From Vibrio coralliilyticus (GTDB taxonomy: Bacteria; Pseudomonadota; Gammaproteobacteria; Enterobacterales; Vibrionaceae): DNA of 64,000 nt. The DNA lies in assembly GCF_024449095.1 (NCBI RefSeq), contig NZ_CP024627.1, forward strand, positions 2,046,001 through 2,110,000, given 5' to 3'. Positions 55,460-64,000 of the stretch are shown here, one piece after another (the first letter of the stretch is position 1; each line of letters starts with the position of its first letter). Both the position numbers and the translations under genes were made by a program. The notes under the pieces are model-generated. The model was given only the letters and a program-made list of their open reading frames with translations. It was not told the origin of the DNA and searched no databases.

Positions 55460-55927
55460 TTAAGCATCTCCAATTGGTAACGCTGTCGTGTATTTGAGAG
55501 GTTCCATGGCAAAAGTGGAGGTCACATTGGATATACCAGCAACGGAGTTGACTAACTTTTTATAAAAGTTATCAAAGCACTGCATATCTTTGACCTGAAC
55601 TTTCATCATGTAGTCGTATTCTCCAGCCATTCGATAAAACTCCATCACCTCAGGAAAATCAGAGGCCGTAGACACAAACTGGCTGTACCACTCATGAGAA
55701 TGATCGCTGGTTTTCACCAACACAAAGGCAGTAAAGGATAAATCCAGTTTTTCTGGATTGAGCAACGCCACTCGCTTTTCAATCACTCCCGATTCTTCTA
55801 GCTTTTTTAACCGTTTCCAACACGGTGTTGTCGTTAAATTCACCGCTTCTGCCAGTTCATTTAATGACAAAGTTCCATCTTGTTGTAACAACGCAAGGAT
55901 CTTTCGGTCCACTTTATCCAGCTCCAT
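55460..55927 (-). CDS. Lrp/AsnC-family regulator, DecR-like
   Basis: 155-residue transcription regulator: winged helix-turn-helix ([43 protein letters not shown], about 5-50) and a RAM ligand domain (about 65-150). The TPCWKR recognition helix is shared with DecR (YbaO), which senses cysteine in E. coli and also lies near tesB. I chose the ATG at 55925-55927 (GAGG upstream), dropping an 18-residue extension with no Shine-Dalgarno. The gene is divergent from a cysteine-synthase-fold enzyme gene 120 bases away, a typical regulator-target layout. Confidence 0.85.
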   Translation of the reverse strand: MELDKVDRKILALLQQDGTLSLNELAEAVNLTTTPCWKRLKKLEESGVIEKRVALLNPEKLDLSFTAFVLVKTSDHSHEWYSQFVSTASDFPEVMEFYRMAGEYDYMMKVQVKDMQCFDNFYKKLVNSVAGISNVTSTFAMEPLKYTTALPIGDA

Positions 55928-56047
55928 GCCCACCGCCTCATGATAGAAAAATTTTCTCCAAATAAAGCAAATTAAAGGCAATAAGGCAAAGTATTTCTCC
56001 TGTCATATAGATAAATTATTAGCATAACGATGCTAAGGAGATGTTTC

Positions 56048-57112
56048 ATGTGTACAGACCACAACTGGATTAATAATGCGATTCGAAAAATTGAGGCCGA
56101 CTTCCAACGTTCAGCGGATACTCACTTGATCAAGCTCGACTTACCCAGCGTGGAAGGTATTGATATTTACCTGAAAGATGAGAGCACACACCCAACAGGC
56201 TCCCTAAAACACCGTCTGGCTCGTTCGCTCTTTCTCTATGCCATTTGTAATGGCTGGGTCGGTCCCGAAACCACTATCATTGAATCATCATCTGGCAGTA
56301 CCGCTGTATCAGAAGCGTATTTTGCTCGTTTACTTGGATTGCCGTTCATAGCCGTCATGCCTAAATGTACCGCTAAGAAGAAAATTGAACAGATTGAGTT
56401 CTACGGAGGCCAAGCTCACCTAGTGGAGCGTTCCGATCAGATCTACGCTGAGTCACATCGTTTAGCCAAAGAGCTTAACGGTCACTATATGGATCAGTTC
56501 ACCTACGCTGAACGCGCAACTGACTGGCGCGGTAACAACAACATTGCAAATTCTATTTTTAGCCAGATGGAACTTGAAGATAACCCTGTACCAGCTTGGG
56601 TTGTGATGAGCCCAGGTACAGGAGGAACTTCCGCAACAATAGGCCGCTTTATCCGCTATCAGAAACACTCAACCAAGCTTTGTGTTGTCGACCCAGAAAA
56701 CTCTGTATTCCATGAGTTCTTCAAAACCGGCAACTCTGAGCTAAAAGGCGATTGCGGTAGTAAGATTGAAGGAATTGGCCGTCCGCGTGTTGAGCCAAGT
56801 TTTATACCGGGTGTGATTGACGAAATGCGTACAATTCCAGACGCTGCTTCCGTTGCGACTGCGCACTGGTTAGAAAAAATTCTTGGCCGCAAAGTTGGTG
56901 CCTCTACAGGGACGAACCTTTACGGTGTTCTTCAACTGGCAAGCGAAATGAAATCGCGTGGTGAAACAGGGTCAATAGTGACGCTACTATGTGATAGTGG
57001 GGAGCGATACCTAGATACGTACTACAATAGTCAGTGGATTGAACAAAACATCGGCGATTTGCAACCTTATCTCACGAAATTAGAAACGTTTGAAGCAACT
57101 GGCCAAATCTAG
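56048..57112 (+). CDS. Cysteine synthase-fold PLP enzyme (likely cysteine desulfhydrase)
   Basis: 354-residue fold-type II PLP enzyme. Schiff-base Lys54 lies in HPTGSLKHR; the substrate loop is [22 protein letters not shown] and the phosphate loop [10 protein letters not shown]. It is longer than CysK/CysM and has the variant SSGSTA loop in place of SGNTG, which in known relatives goes with degradation of cysteine or another amino acid rather than synthesis. The start has AAGGAG seven bases upstream; an in-frame ATG 18 bases earlier precedes that Shine-Dalgarno. Divergence from a DecR-like regulator supports a cysteine detoxification role, which is inference. Confidence 0.78.
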   Translation: MCTDHNWINNAIRKIEADFQRSADTHLIKLDLPSVEGIDIYLKDESTHPTGSLKHRLARSLFLYAICNGWVGPETTIIESSSGSTAVSEAYFARLLGLPFIAVMPKCTAKKKIEQIEFYGGQAHLVERSDQIYAESHRLAKELNGHYMDQFTYAERATDWRGNNNIANSIFSQMELEDNPVPAWVVMSPGTGGTSATIGRFIRYQKHSTKLCVVDPENSVFHEFFKTGNSELKGDCGSKIEGIGRPRVEPSFIPGVIDEMRTIPDAASVATAHWLEKILGRKVGASTGTNLYGVLQLASEMKSRGETGSIVTLLCDSGERYLDTYYNSQWIEQNIGDLQPYLTKLETFEATGQI

Positions 57113-57142
57113 ATAACAATAACAACGTCAGTTGGAAATACG

Positions 57143-57166
57143 AGCGCCACTCATCTGAGTGGCGCT
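57143..57166. terminator. Terminator between convergent genes
   Basis: Perfect 10-base stem AGCGCCACTC/GAGTGGCGCT with an ATCT loop, 31 bases after the PLP enzyme stop, followed by TTCATAT forward. It may also serve the convergent DUF1244 gene. Confidence 0.82.
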
Positions 57167-57186
57167 TTCATATCGGTATACCCGAA

Positions 57187-57507
57187 TCAGCTCTTTTTCT
57201 GGCGCGCTTCGAAAGCCGCAAGTTGTTCAGGTGTCGCTTTCGGCTGGTGGTTTTGTTTCCACTCATCGTAAGTCATGCCATAGACACGTTCACGTGCATC
57301 ATCAATATCCAGCTCAAAACCCTGGGTATCCGCTTCCGCTTTGTACCACTTACTGAAACAGTTACGGCAGAACCCTGCAAGGATCATCAGATCAATATTC
57401 TGCACGTCTTTATTTTCATCAAGATGAGAAAGTAAACGACGAAACACCGCTGCATCCAGTTTATCCTGCTCTTCTTGTGAAAGGTTTTTATATTTAAATT
57501 CAGCCAC
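57187..57507 (-). CDS. DUF1244-family protein
   Basis: 106-residue protein matching DUF1244: FRRLLSHLDENKDVQNIDLMILAGFCRNCFSKWYKAEADTQG and ARERVYGMTYDEWKQNHQ, with a conserved CRNC pair. Small all-helical cytoplasmic protein, function unknown. The start is GTG (57505-57507) in ATAGGTAAGTAAAGTG, with AGG upstream. Confidence 0.82.
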   Translation of the reverse strand: MAEFKYKNLSQEEQDKLDAAVFRRLLSHLDENKDVQNIDLMILAGFCRNCFSKWYKAEADTQGFELDIDDARERVYGMTYDEWKQNHQPKATPEQLAAFEARQKKS

Positions 57508-57565
57508 TTTACTTACCTATTGTTGTTCTGTATCGATTATCTTATCAAGTCTTGGCCCAATACAA

Positions 57566-57594
57566 AAACGCCCAAGCATTTGGCTTGGGCGTTT
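57566..57594 (-). terminator. Terminator after the Tim44-domain gene
   Basis: Twelve-base stem AAACGCCCAAGC/GCTTGGGCGTTT with a five-base loop; on the reverse strand it ends in a T5 run. 14 bases after the stop codon. Confidence 0.92.
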
Positions 57595-57608
57595 ATTACA
57601 AATTGTGC

Positions 57609-58487
57609 TTAACCTTGAATACCGACAATCAACCATGGAGCGTTAGGTACCGTTAGATCACGCTCAAGGTGCCAGATGTCTTCAATGTTTTCTTCAACAT
57701 CTTCCACTGCATCACGGTAGCGGCCGCTAAACTGTAAGCTAAGCTGCGCTTTGCTTGCATCATGGTCAGCCCGAACGATTTCTGCATCGACGTACATCAC
57801 ATCAGTGTGTTGTTCACCATCTAGTTTCGCACGTTCTGCTTTTAGGTCTTCAAACAAGCTCGGAGAGACATACTCTTCAATCGTTTCAAGTTGGTTATGG
57901 TTCCATGCACCTTGCAGAATACGGTAATGCTCACGCGCACCATTAATAAATGCTGACTGATCAAAACCTGGTGGGTAGTTGTGTGGAATATCCGTTTGTG
58001 AGCCAAAGCCGAATCCACTTTGACCACCTGTTTGAGGCTGCTGCTCAAAGTTATGAACGTTCGGTTGTTCAAACTTTGGTGCTGAACCACCAAATGCAGG
58101 CTGTTGTCTCTGCTGATTCATGCTGCCTTGCTTGGAGCCAAGCAACCCTCTCATCAATTTGAAGATAACAAAAGCAATCAAGCCCATGATAAGAATATCC
58201 ATGAACTGAATACCCTCAAACGCTCCACCAAAGAATGCTGCGAGTAAGCCACCCGCTAAAAGACCACCCAGTAGGCCACCCATTAATCCTTTTTTACTGG
58301 CCCCTTGCGTCTTGGTGCCCTGATCTTTACCAATCGTATTTGTGTTTTGCTGTTGTTGCTTCGGTGCAGGAGCTGTTTTAAAGCTCTTACCAAATGACTT
58401 ACCGCCACCAAACTTCTTCGCTTCCGCGATAGGAGTAATAGCAACAGACACCATTAGCAAAGCAACGAGGGAAAAAAGTCGTTTCAT
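57609..58487 (-). CDS. Tim44-like domain protein with signal peptide
   Basis: 292-residue membrane-associated protein. A signal peptide (MKRLFSLVALLMVSVAITPIAEA) is followed by a basic, Gln-rich linker (KQQQQNTNTIGKDQGTK), a Gly-rich hydrophobic segment forming about two helices (GGLLGGLLAGGLLAAFFGG and MDILIMGLIAFVIFKLM), a disordered Gln/Gly stretch, and a C-terminal Tim44-like domain (about 170-290). The ATG at 58485-58487 has AAGGA upstream; the longer frame starts with TTG and lacks one. Bacterial Tim44-like proteins are widespread and poorly understood; roles in the envelope or protein export are only suggestions. Confidence 0.85.
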   Translation of the reverse strand: MKRLFSLVALLMVSVAITPIAEAKKFGGGKSFGKSFKTAPAPKQQQQNTNTIGKDQGTKTQGASKKGLMGGLLGGLLAGGLLAAFFGGAFEGIQFMDILIMGLIAFVIFKLMRGLLGSKQGSMNQQRQQPAFGGSAPKFEQPNVHNFEQQPQTGGQSGFGFGSQTDIPHNYPPGFDQSAFINGAREHYRILQGAWNHNQLETIEEYVSPSLFEDLKAERAKLDGEQHTDVMYVDAEIVRADHDASKAQLSLQFSGRYRDAVEDVEENIEDIWHLERDLTVPNAPWLIVGIQG

Positions 58488-58650
58488 ATTTTTCCTTAGG
58501 GTTTCCTGTATAAGGTAAGAATTATACTTATTGAGCAATAGTAACTTTTGTCTCTAAAGAATGAAATATGCGAAAGACGAATACATGTATCAAAGTATTG
58601 CAAATTCGAACATAGTCAGTTGCGCTTATCACACAGCCTTATTAGAATAT

Positions 58651-58663
58651 TGAACGTTGTTCA
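58651..58663 (+). promoter_or_regulatory. Candidate autoregulatory operator (TGAAC-GTT-GTTCA)
   Basis: Perfect 13-base palindrome 16 bases upstream of the TetR-family start codon, in the position of a promoter or leader. TetR regulators usually bind such a palindrome at their own promoter. Related GAAC/GTTC half-sites occur at 61176-61208. Binding is inferred. Confidence 0.45.
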
Positions 58664-58679
58664 TTTTTGAAATTTTGTC

Positions 58680-59270
58680 ATGGCCCGTAGAAACGATCAT
58701 ACGCGTGAAGAGCTTATCGCTCTCACTTTAGATACTGTCAAAGAGTTCCTGAGCGAAAACTCCTATCACGAGTTAAGTCTGCGAAAGGTGGCGAATATGA
58801 TCGGCTACGTTCCCAGCACATTGGTTAATGTTTTTGGCAACTATAATTTATTGCTACTCCACGCTGTGGCACAAACTCTCGATGAACTTGCCAATGAAGC
58901 AAAAGTGGTTGTCGCACAAAGCCAAAACCCTAAAACCGCCTTATATGAACTCGCCTATTGCTATCACGATTTTGCCCAGCGCCACCCACACCGCTGGCAG
59001 CTGATCTTTGAGCACAACATGAATGGGGAAACCCTACCTGAATGGCAAGCTGAACGCATTGATAATATGACAGGTATGCTCGAGCAACTCTTGCAAATCC
59101 TTGCCCCTCATCGCTCCGAAAAGGAAGTGTTGCAAGCCAGCCGTGTGCTGTGGTCTGGTGTTCATGGTATTACCTTACTAAGCGTTGACGATAAATTCTT
59201 CGCAGCTGAGCCTATTGACGGCAAAGAGCTGATAGACAACTTACTCTCTCATTACATCGCGAACTGGTAA
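58680..59270 (+). CDS. TetR-family transcriptional regulator
   Basis: 196-residue regulator with an N-terminal helix-turn-helix (about 8-52, HELSLRKVANMIGYVPSTLVNVFGNYNLLL) and a helical C-terminal ligand/dimer domain with a TetR_C-type RHPHRWQLIFEH block. It is followed after 27 bases by the MFS-acyltransferase fusion gene, so it likely controls lipid recycling in response to an acyl compound. A 13-base palindrome lies just upstream of its own start. Confidence 0.85.
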   Translation: MARRNDHTREELIALTLDTVKEFLSENSYHELSLRKVANMIGYVPSTLVNVFGNYNLLLLHAVAQTLDELANEAKVVVAQSQNPKTALYELAYCYHDFAQRHPHRWQLIFEHNMNGETLPEWQAERIDNMTGMLEQLLQILAPHRSEKEVLQASRVLWSGVHGITLLSVDDKFFAAEPIDGKELIDNLLSHYIANW

Positions 59271-59297
59271 TCGCATCCTAAAGGAACAAGGATCATC

Positions 59298-61169
59298 ATG
59301 CCAAACAGCCAAACCTCTCTTTTAGGGCAGAAACGATTTCTGCCCTACTTTATCACCCAGTTTTTTGGGGCTTTTAACGACAATATCTTCAAGAACGTAT
59401 TACTGCTCTTTGTTGCTTTCGCGGGTGCGGGAGCCTTACCTATCTCCAGTGATCTATTCATCAACCTAGCGGCAGGCTTATTCATTTTGCCTTTCTTCCT
59501 TTTCTCTGCCTCCGCAGGAGTATTAGCCGATAAATATGAGAAATCGTGGTTTATTCGGAAGGTCAAACTGGCTGAAATTGGCATCATGTGCCTAGGGGCA
59601 ATTGGTTTTATTACCGAAAGCTACATCATCCTGTTAATTTTGCTGTTCTTAATGGGGACACAATCCGCATTTTTTGGCCCAGTAAAATATGCGTTATTAC
59701 CTCAGCAACTTAAGCCACAAGAGCTGGTACCGGGTAATGCCTTGGTTGAGACAGGGACCTTCCTCGCCATTCTTCTCGGCACATTGGGTGCAGGCCTTAT
59801 CGCCTCTGCAGAGAGTGCAAAATATATCGCCGCAGCAAGCGTGGTGGTATTCGCGTTCTTTGGTTACCTATCGAGTCGCTCAATTCCCGAAGCCCCCGCC
59901 TGTGCGCCAAACTTGAAATTCCGCTGGCAGCCCATCAAGCAAACCCGTAACACCATCGCTATTGCCAAGTCCGATAAGACGGTTTTCCAAGCTTTGATGG
60001 CAATTAGCTGGTTCTGGTTCTTAGGGGCCGCATATCTGACTCAATTCCCTAACTTCACTAAAATTTACCTCAATGGTAGCGAAAGTGCGGTCTCGTTTTT
60101 GTTGGCTCTTTTCTCTGTCGGTATTGCTGCAGGCTCGCTCGCTTGTGATAAATTGTCTAACCATAGAATTGAAATCGGAATCGTCCCTCTTGGCAGTTTA
60201 GGAATTAGCACGTTTGGTGTCTTAATGGCGATGTCTGTCCCTGCTAACTTGCCTGAATTTGAGACTTTCACCGACTTTGTCGCTTATCAGCCTCTGTGGC
60301 CAGTATTTATATCACTGCTGCTACTTGGGGCATCTGGGGGCGTTTTTATCGTCCCTTTATACGCATTGATGCAACAGCGCGCCAAAGTCACGGAACGAGC
60401 TCAGGTCATTGCTGCGCTCAACATCTATAACTCTCTATTTATGGTAGGTAGTGCGGTCCTCGGCATTGTCTGCCTTGCCCTCATTGGCATAAGTATTCCC
60501 CAACTATTTCTTCTACTGGCAGTAATGAATCTCGTGGTAGCGGTGACTTTATTCCTACGCGTCCCCATTTTTGCGGTACGATTCATCGTCTGGATTCTCA
60601 CGCATACCATGTATCGGGTGAAGCATAAAAACCTACACCACCTGCCAGAACAAGGGGGGGCATTAATTGTTTGTAATCACGTGAGTTATATGGATGCATT
60701 ACTATTGAGTGCCGTTTGCCCTAGACTGATCCGTTTTGTCATGGAAGAAGACTACGCCAACCTGCCACCTCTGCGTCGATTTCTCAAACGTGCAGGTGTT
60801 ATCCCCATTTCCGCATCCAATCGCCGTTCCATTCGTACAGCTTTCAGTGAGATTGAACAAGCGCTTAGCGAAGGTCACCTCGTGTGTATTTTTCCAGAAG
60901 GCCGCTTAACTGACGATGGGGAGATGAACGACTTTATGCGCGGCATGGATATCATCCTCAAGCGTAGCCCTGTTCCTGTGATCCCAATGGCAATTAAAGG
61001 GTTGTGGGGCAGTTTCTTTAGCCGCTATAAAGGCAAAGCCTGCAGTGGATTGCCTACTCGCTTTTGGTCTAAGTTAGAGATCGAAGCAGGTCAGCCCGTC
61101 GAGCCATCCGCGGCTAACACAGCTCTGATGCAAGCCAAAGTAGCTAAATTACGAGGTGATTGGAAATAA
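59298..61169 (+). CDS. Lysophospholipid transporter-acyltransferase fusion (MFS-PlsC)
   Basis: 623-residue membrane protein. Residues about 1-410 form a 12-helix major facilitator domain of the LplT type (FFGAFNDNIFKNVLLLFVAF, MGTQSAFFGPVKYALLPQ), which flips lysophospholipids inward. Residues about 430-623 are a PlsC acyltransferase with motif I His461-x4-Asp466 (CNHVSYMD) and motif III FPEGRLT. In E. coli LplT and Aas are separate and Aas also has an acyl-ACP synthetase domain, which is absent here. Import of lysolipid and re-acylation would occur in one chain. Cotranscribed with the TetR gene. Substrate class by homology only. Confidence 0.88.
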   Translation: MPNSQTSLLGQKRFLPYFITQFFGAFNDNIFKNVLLLFVAFAGAGALPISSDLFINLAAGLFILPFFLFSASAGVLADKYEKSWFIRKVKLAEIGIMCLGAIGFITESYIILLILLFLMGTQSAFFGPVKYALLPQQLKPQELVPGNALVETGTFLAILLGTLGAGLIASAESAKYIAAASVVVFAFFGYLSSRSIPEAPACAPNLKFRWQPIKQTRNTIAIAKSDKTVFQALMAISWFWFLGAAYLTQFPNFTKIYLNGSESAVSFLLALFSVGIAAGSLACDKLSNHRIEIGIVPLGSLGISTFGVLMAMSVPANLPEFETFTDFVAYQPLWPVFISLLLLGASGGVFIVPLYALMQQRAKVTERAQVIAALNIYNSLFMVGSAVLGIVCLALIGISIPQLFLLLAVMNLVVAVTLFLRVPIFAVRFIVWILTHTMYRVKHKNLHHLPEQGGALIVCNHVSYMDALLLSAVCPRLIRFVMEEDYANLPPLRRFLKRAGVIPISASNRRSIRTAFSEIEQALSEGHLVCIFPEGRLTDDGEMNDFMRGMDIILKRSPVPVIPMAIKGLWGSFFSRYKGKACSGLPTRFWSKLEIEAGQPVEPSAANTALMQAKVAKLRGDWK

Positions 61170-61175
61170 TTCCGC

Positions 61176-61208
61176 GAACATACGTTCATTAAATCTGAAC
61201 GTATGTTC
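61176..61208. repeat. 13-base perfect inverted repeat with GAAC-N4-GTTC sites
   Basis: Arms 61176-61188 and 61196-61208 are exact reverse complements with a seven-base spacer. Each arm itself contains GAAC-N4-GTTC. It sits seven bases after the fusion gene and before the YeiH-family gene. No T-run follows, so an operator for the downstream gene, or a weak terminator, are both possible. Confidence 0.6.
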
Positions 61209-61279
61209 AATTCATTCAAATCTACTAATCGGCCGGATTTCGTTACACTCACCGACTGCTTTGACTGCTATTTTTTGTA

Positions 61280-62203
61280 ATGACAACGATGAAAAAGCCA
61301 CTGCCATTCTGGTTAGCCTTAATCGTATGCCTAACACCATGGATTACCTCACCAACCGCATTGGTGATTGGTTTTCTGTTGGCTTCATTGGGCATGGTGC
61401 CACACGATTTTAATCTAGCAAAAGTGACCAAAAAACTATTGGCTTATTCAATCGTCGGTTTGGGCTTCGGCATTCAATTCAAAGCTGCCCTTGCTGTTAC
61501 CTCAGATGGTATAGGTCTTATCATTACCACTATTATCGGCACTTTGTTCATAGGCTGGTGGGCAGCAAAAGCCATTGGCCTCAATGCAGAAACGGGTTAC
61601 CTGATTTCTTCTGGAACAGCAATCTGTGGCGGTAGTGCGATTGCGGCTGTTTCCCCTGCCATCAAAGCAAATGATGAACAAATCGGCCTTTCTCTAGCAA
61701 CGGTTTTTGTCCTAAACTCCATCGCATTATTTATCTTCCCAGTGATTGGTCATGCATTAAGCCTCGACCAACAGACTTTCGGCATATGGGCAGCGATTGC
61801 TATTCATGACACTTCGTCCGTCGTTGGCGCGGCATCCGCCTACGGTGAGGAAGCACTCACCACCGCGACAACCTTAAAACTAGCAAGAGCTCTTTGGATT
61901 ATTCCGGTTGCGTTGTTCAGTGCCTTTTTATTCCGCAGCGATTCGAAGAAAATCACTATCCCCTACTTCATCTTGTTTTATTGCGTCGCCATTGCAGTCA
62001 GCGATCTGTTGCCACAGTTTGAGGTGCTCTATCAGGGAATCTTTGATATTGCTAAGCGGGCTTTAGTGGTGTGTTTGTTTTTGATTGGCTGCGGAATTTC
62101 GGTGGAAAAGCTCAAGTCTGCTGGGCCTAAGCCATTGCTGTTTGGTGTCACGCTGTGGGTTGCCATATCGACCAGCTCATTGGCATGGTTAACGCTTAGC
62201 TAA
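61280..62203 (+). CDS. YeiH/UPF0324-family membrane transporter
   Basis: 307-residue inner-membrane protein with about ten helices. The family signature is clear in [29 protein letters not shown] and [22 protein letters not shown]. YeiH-family proteins are putative anion or sulfonate-type exporters; the substrate is not established. The start may also be the ATG at 61289; neither has an obvious Shine-Dalgarno. Its 3' end overlaps by four bases a short convergent gene. Confidence 0.82.
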   Translation: MTTMKKPLPFWLALIVCLTPWITSPTALVIGFLLASLGMVPHDFNLAKVTKKLLAYSIVGLGFGIQFKAALAVTSDGIGLIITTIIGTLFIGWWAAKAIGLNAETGYLISSGTAICGGSAIAAVSPAIKANDEQIGLSLATVFVLNSIALFIFPVIGHALSLDQQTFGIWAAIAIHDTSSVVGAASAYGEEALTTATTLKLARALWIIPVALFSAFLFRSDSKKITIPYFILFYCVAIAVSDLLPQFEVLYQGIFDIAKRALVVCLFLIGCGISVEKLKSAGPKPLLFGVTLWVAISTSSLAWLTLS

Positions 62204-62373
62204 AGTTCTTCAGGCTCTATTTTGAGCTTTCTGCGCTTTTGTCGTTGGTATATTAAGACCAAAGCGGCGATAAATAGAAACGCAGATAACTCAGCCAGTG
62301 ATCGCACTAAGCCTTCACTTTGGACTGCGACTAGAATCTGAATCAATATTGCCAACACAATGACGGCTTTCAT
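62200..62373 (-). CDS. 57-residue membrane protein
   Basis: A short gene with ATG at 62371-62373 and GAGG six bases upstream. It encodes two hydrophobic helices ([18 protein letters not shown] and [14 protein letters not shown]) and a basic-then-acidic tail ([14 protein letters not shown]), consistent with a small inner-membrane protein obeying the positive-inside rule. No family recognised. It overlaps the convergent transporter gene by four bases. Confidence 0.6.
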   Translation of the reverse strand: MKAVIVLAILIQILVAVQSEGLVRSLAELSAFLFIAALVLIYQRQKRRKLKIEPEEL

Positions 62374-62533
62374 GAACGCCTCTTATATCCATATCCTCAT
62401 ATTCCCGAAAGTATTATGAGATAGAGTTATAAGTTTGATAAATTCAGATTTGGACTATGAAAGATCCATTTCAACTAAGTTGCCTGTCCATTAACGACAA
62501 TATTTGAAGTGGCGCTACAACTGGCGCATCACT

Positions 62534-63907
62534 TTACTGCTCTAGCTGACTCAAAAGCCAATCTTTTACCGCTTTCCGAGAAACTTTAATTCCTGACTGA
62601 TACAGTGATTCTGGCATCTCATAGTAAGCAACTGGCCATTTGAAGCGTGTCAAAGCTTTACTGAGTTCCTGCTCAATGTTCACAACGTCTAGAGAGTACT
62701 GTCCTTGAATCACTGCAACTGGGCGATGGCCAAACTCGCTGTCTTCCACAGGGATCACGACTGACTGCACGATGTAGGGAAGTCGGTTAAGCACTGCTTC
62801 AATTTCTTCACAATGAATATTTTCACCACCTGAGATAAATAAATTGTCAGCTCGCCCAATAATTTTGAGTTCGCCTTCAACCCACTCACCTAAGTCTTTA
62901 CTGTCAAACCATCCATCGCGTGTAATAGGCTCCACAACCCCACATCGATAGTAACCACAAGCCAGAGTTTCACCGCCAATGTAGATTCTTTGCCCTTTAA
63001 GCCGGATTCGACGTTTAGGTAAGGTTTTGCCTGCTGAGTCGCGATTGTCGATTCTTTTTGCCGTCACGGTTGAGGCTGCTTCAGTCATCCCATAGCCCAA
63101 CCAGGTTTCCACCCCCTGCTGTGCTGCTTTTTGGCTTAAGAACAATGGGACATGGCTCCCGCCGAGTAAGACATGGGTTAAATCAAGTGGCGAACCACTC
63201 TCCAAAAGACGTTGTAATTGCGTAGCCACCAGCGATGCGTGAGTCACTTGACGAATATCTTCAATCAGAACTCCGCTTCCTAGTTTCAATGTAGCCCCAA
63301 CATACAACCAACGATAGACGATGGCTAACCCAGACACATGATACATAGGCAAACTTAGCAACCAACAATCGTCCTGTTTAAAAGAAAACACTTCCAATAG
63401 ACCTGAGGCAGAAGCAATATGTTGCGCGTTAGTGTGTGCAACCGCTTTGGGATTGCCCGTTGAACCTGAGGTAAACACGATAGAGGCGATATTATCTGGC
63501 TGATAACCTGAGCAATAGTGATAAGAATTTGAACGTCCGACATCAAATGTCGACAATGAAGATAGCAGTGAATCAGATTTCGATACCCAGACTTTAGGCT
63601 CAATACAAGAGGGGTAAAGTGACTTTAGCTTGGTTTCAAGCTCCGCTTGTGTTTGCGGCATGGCCAATGCGCATATTGCTCCAATTTCCATACAAGCCAA
63701 GTACGCGAGTAATAAATCTAAGTTGTTTTTACTAATGCAGGTAAACACATCACCTTGTACTAGACCCTGCTCACAAAGGCTGGACGCCACTTCATCGACA
63801 AGATCAGCCAACTCAGCCCAAGAGTATTGCTGATCTTGATGATCCAGAGCAAATGAAGATGGGCTCGACTGAGCCCATTGTTTCAAAGGAGAGAGTTGGT
63901 TGTGCAT
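62534..63907 (-). CDS. menE: o-Succinylbenzoate-CoA ligase (MenE)
   Basis: 457-residue acyl-adenylating enzyme of menaquinone synthesis, converting o-succinylbenzoate to its CoA ester in the cytoplasm. The AMP-binding P-loop IVFTSGSTGNPKA, the LGYGMTEAASTVTA adenine motif, and the C-terminal IIGRADNLFISGGENIHCEEIE hinge are present. The length is typical for proteobacterial MenE. Its ATG overlaps the menC stop by one base (TAATG), giving the usual menC-menE order at the end of the men operon. Confidence 0.92.
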   Translation of the reverse strand: MHNQLSPLKQWAQSSPSSFALDHQDQQYSWAELADLVDEVASSLCEQGLVQGDVFTCISKNNLDLLLAYLACMEIGAICALAMPQTQAELETKLKSLYPSCIEPKVWVSKSDSLLSSLSTFDVGRSNSYHYCSGYQPDNIASIVFTSGSTGNPKAVAHTNAQHIASASGLLEVFSFKQDDCWLLSLPMYHVSGLAIVYRWLYVGATLKLGSGVLIEDIRQVTHASLVATQLQRLLESGSPLDLTHVLLGGSHVPLFLSQKAAQQGVETWLGYGMTEAASTVTAKRIDNRDSAGKTLPKRRIRLKGQRIYIGGETLACGYYRCGVVEPITRDGWFDSKDLGEWVEGELKIIGRADNLFISGGENIHCEEIEAVLNRLPYIVQSVVIPVEDSEFGHRPVAVIQGQYSLDVVNIEQELSKALTRFKWPVAYYEMPESLYQSGIKVSRKAVKDWLLSQLEQ

Positions 63908-64000
63908 TAAGATTGCCAGATTAGTGACTGATCTGACAGAGAAGTCACCGGAAGATCACAGCCAGGCCAAGTAACTTCTAGCTGCTGTGCAAACAGACCT
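63907..64000 (-). CDS. menC: o-Succinylbenzoate synthase (MenC), C-terminal end
   Basis: Only the last 30 codons are inside the window. The residues LFAQQLEVTWPGCDLPVTSL match the end of E. coli MenC (AQQVRRWPGSTLPV) in pattern, and the position directly before menE with a TAATG overlap is the standard one. MenC dehydrates SHCHC to o-succinylbenzoate. Confidence 0.82.
   Translation of the reverse strand, partial: GLFAQQLEVTWPGCDLPVTSLSDQSLIWQS

Noticed and set aside
61156..61413. 85-codon forward ORF overlapping the YeiH-family start
   Set aside because: It overlaps the end of the acyltransferase fusion and the conserved start of the transporter in a different frame; it also runs through the inverted repeat.

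Overview
The window looks like a chromosomal segment of a marine Vibrio (Vibrionaceae, Gammaproteobacteria). Supporting signs are a VolA-type surface lipase next to FadL, a zinc aminopeptidase whose sequence and 504-residue length closely follow the Vibrio proteolyticus leucine aminopeptidase, a vibriolysin-like M4 protease, an oomycete/Vibrio-type elicitor transglutaminase, a 4.5S SRP RNA, and a tesB/ybaY/atl/menCE gene neighbourhood of the gammaproteobacterial type. I cannot name the species.

Layout. 1-3.4 kb: start of an oligopeptide ABC operon (oppA-oppB-oppC, reverse strand, oppC cut by the window edge). 4.0-7.5 kb: lysophospholipase VolA plus fatty-acid porin FadL. 7.5-11.2 kb: chemoreceptor followed by a PLP decarboxylase. 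11.5-20.8 kb: secreted aminopeptidase, secreted trypsin-like protease, second chemoreceptor, chitin-active LPMO, and an NHL beta-propeller gene with a small partner. 20.9-27.1 kb: small lipoprotein and a five-gene MacAB-TolC-like exporter. 27.6-36.4 kb: M4 metalloprotease, elicitor-type transglutaminase with a ricin-B lectin tail, lipoprotein oligopeptidase B, and a second VolA-like lipase with a chitin-binding module. Much of 4-36 kb therefore encodes an exoenzyme set whose enzymes share PPC, CBM5/12 and lectin add-on domains, fitting growth on chitin, protein and lipid.

37.0-40.7 kb: three tightly packed genes (TackOD1 zinc-ribbon plus degenerate GGDEF protein, processive GT2 glycosyltransferase, HlyD-type adaptor) that look like a compact polysaccharide synthesis/export unit. 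41.1-47.5 kb: an interbacterial antagonism island with a PAAR-like (DUF4150) carrier, a translationally coupled AHH-type nuclease, two tandem immunity pairs, one frameshifted immunity remnant, a short orphan fragment, another Imm11-type immunity gene and a small partner. It is A+T-rich by eye and carries locally homogenised repeats.

47.7-64 kb is mostly core chromosome: zntB and a mini-MscS gene, a DUF2391 protein, a VOC protein, the 4.5S RNA gene, an SBP-SBP-GGDEF sensor, atl, ybaY, tesB, a DecR-like Lrp regulator divergent from a cysteine-synthase-fold enzyme, a DUF1244 protein, a Tim44-domain protein, a TetR regulator, an MFS-PlsC fusion, a YeiH-family transporter, a 57-residue membrane protein, menE and the end of menC. 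No tRNA, rRNA, CRISPR array, insertion sequence or integrase was seen.
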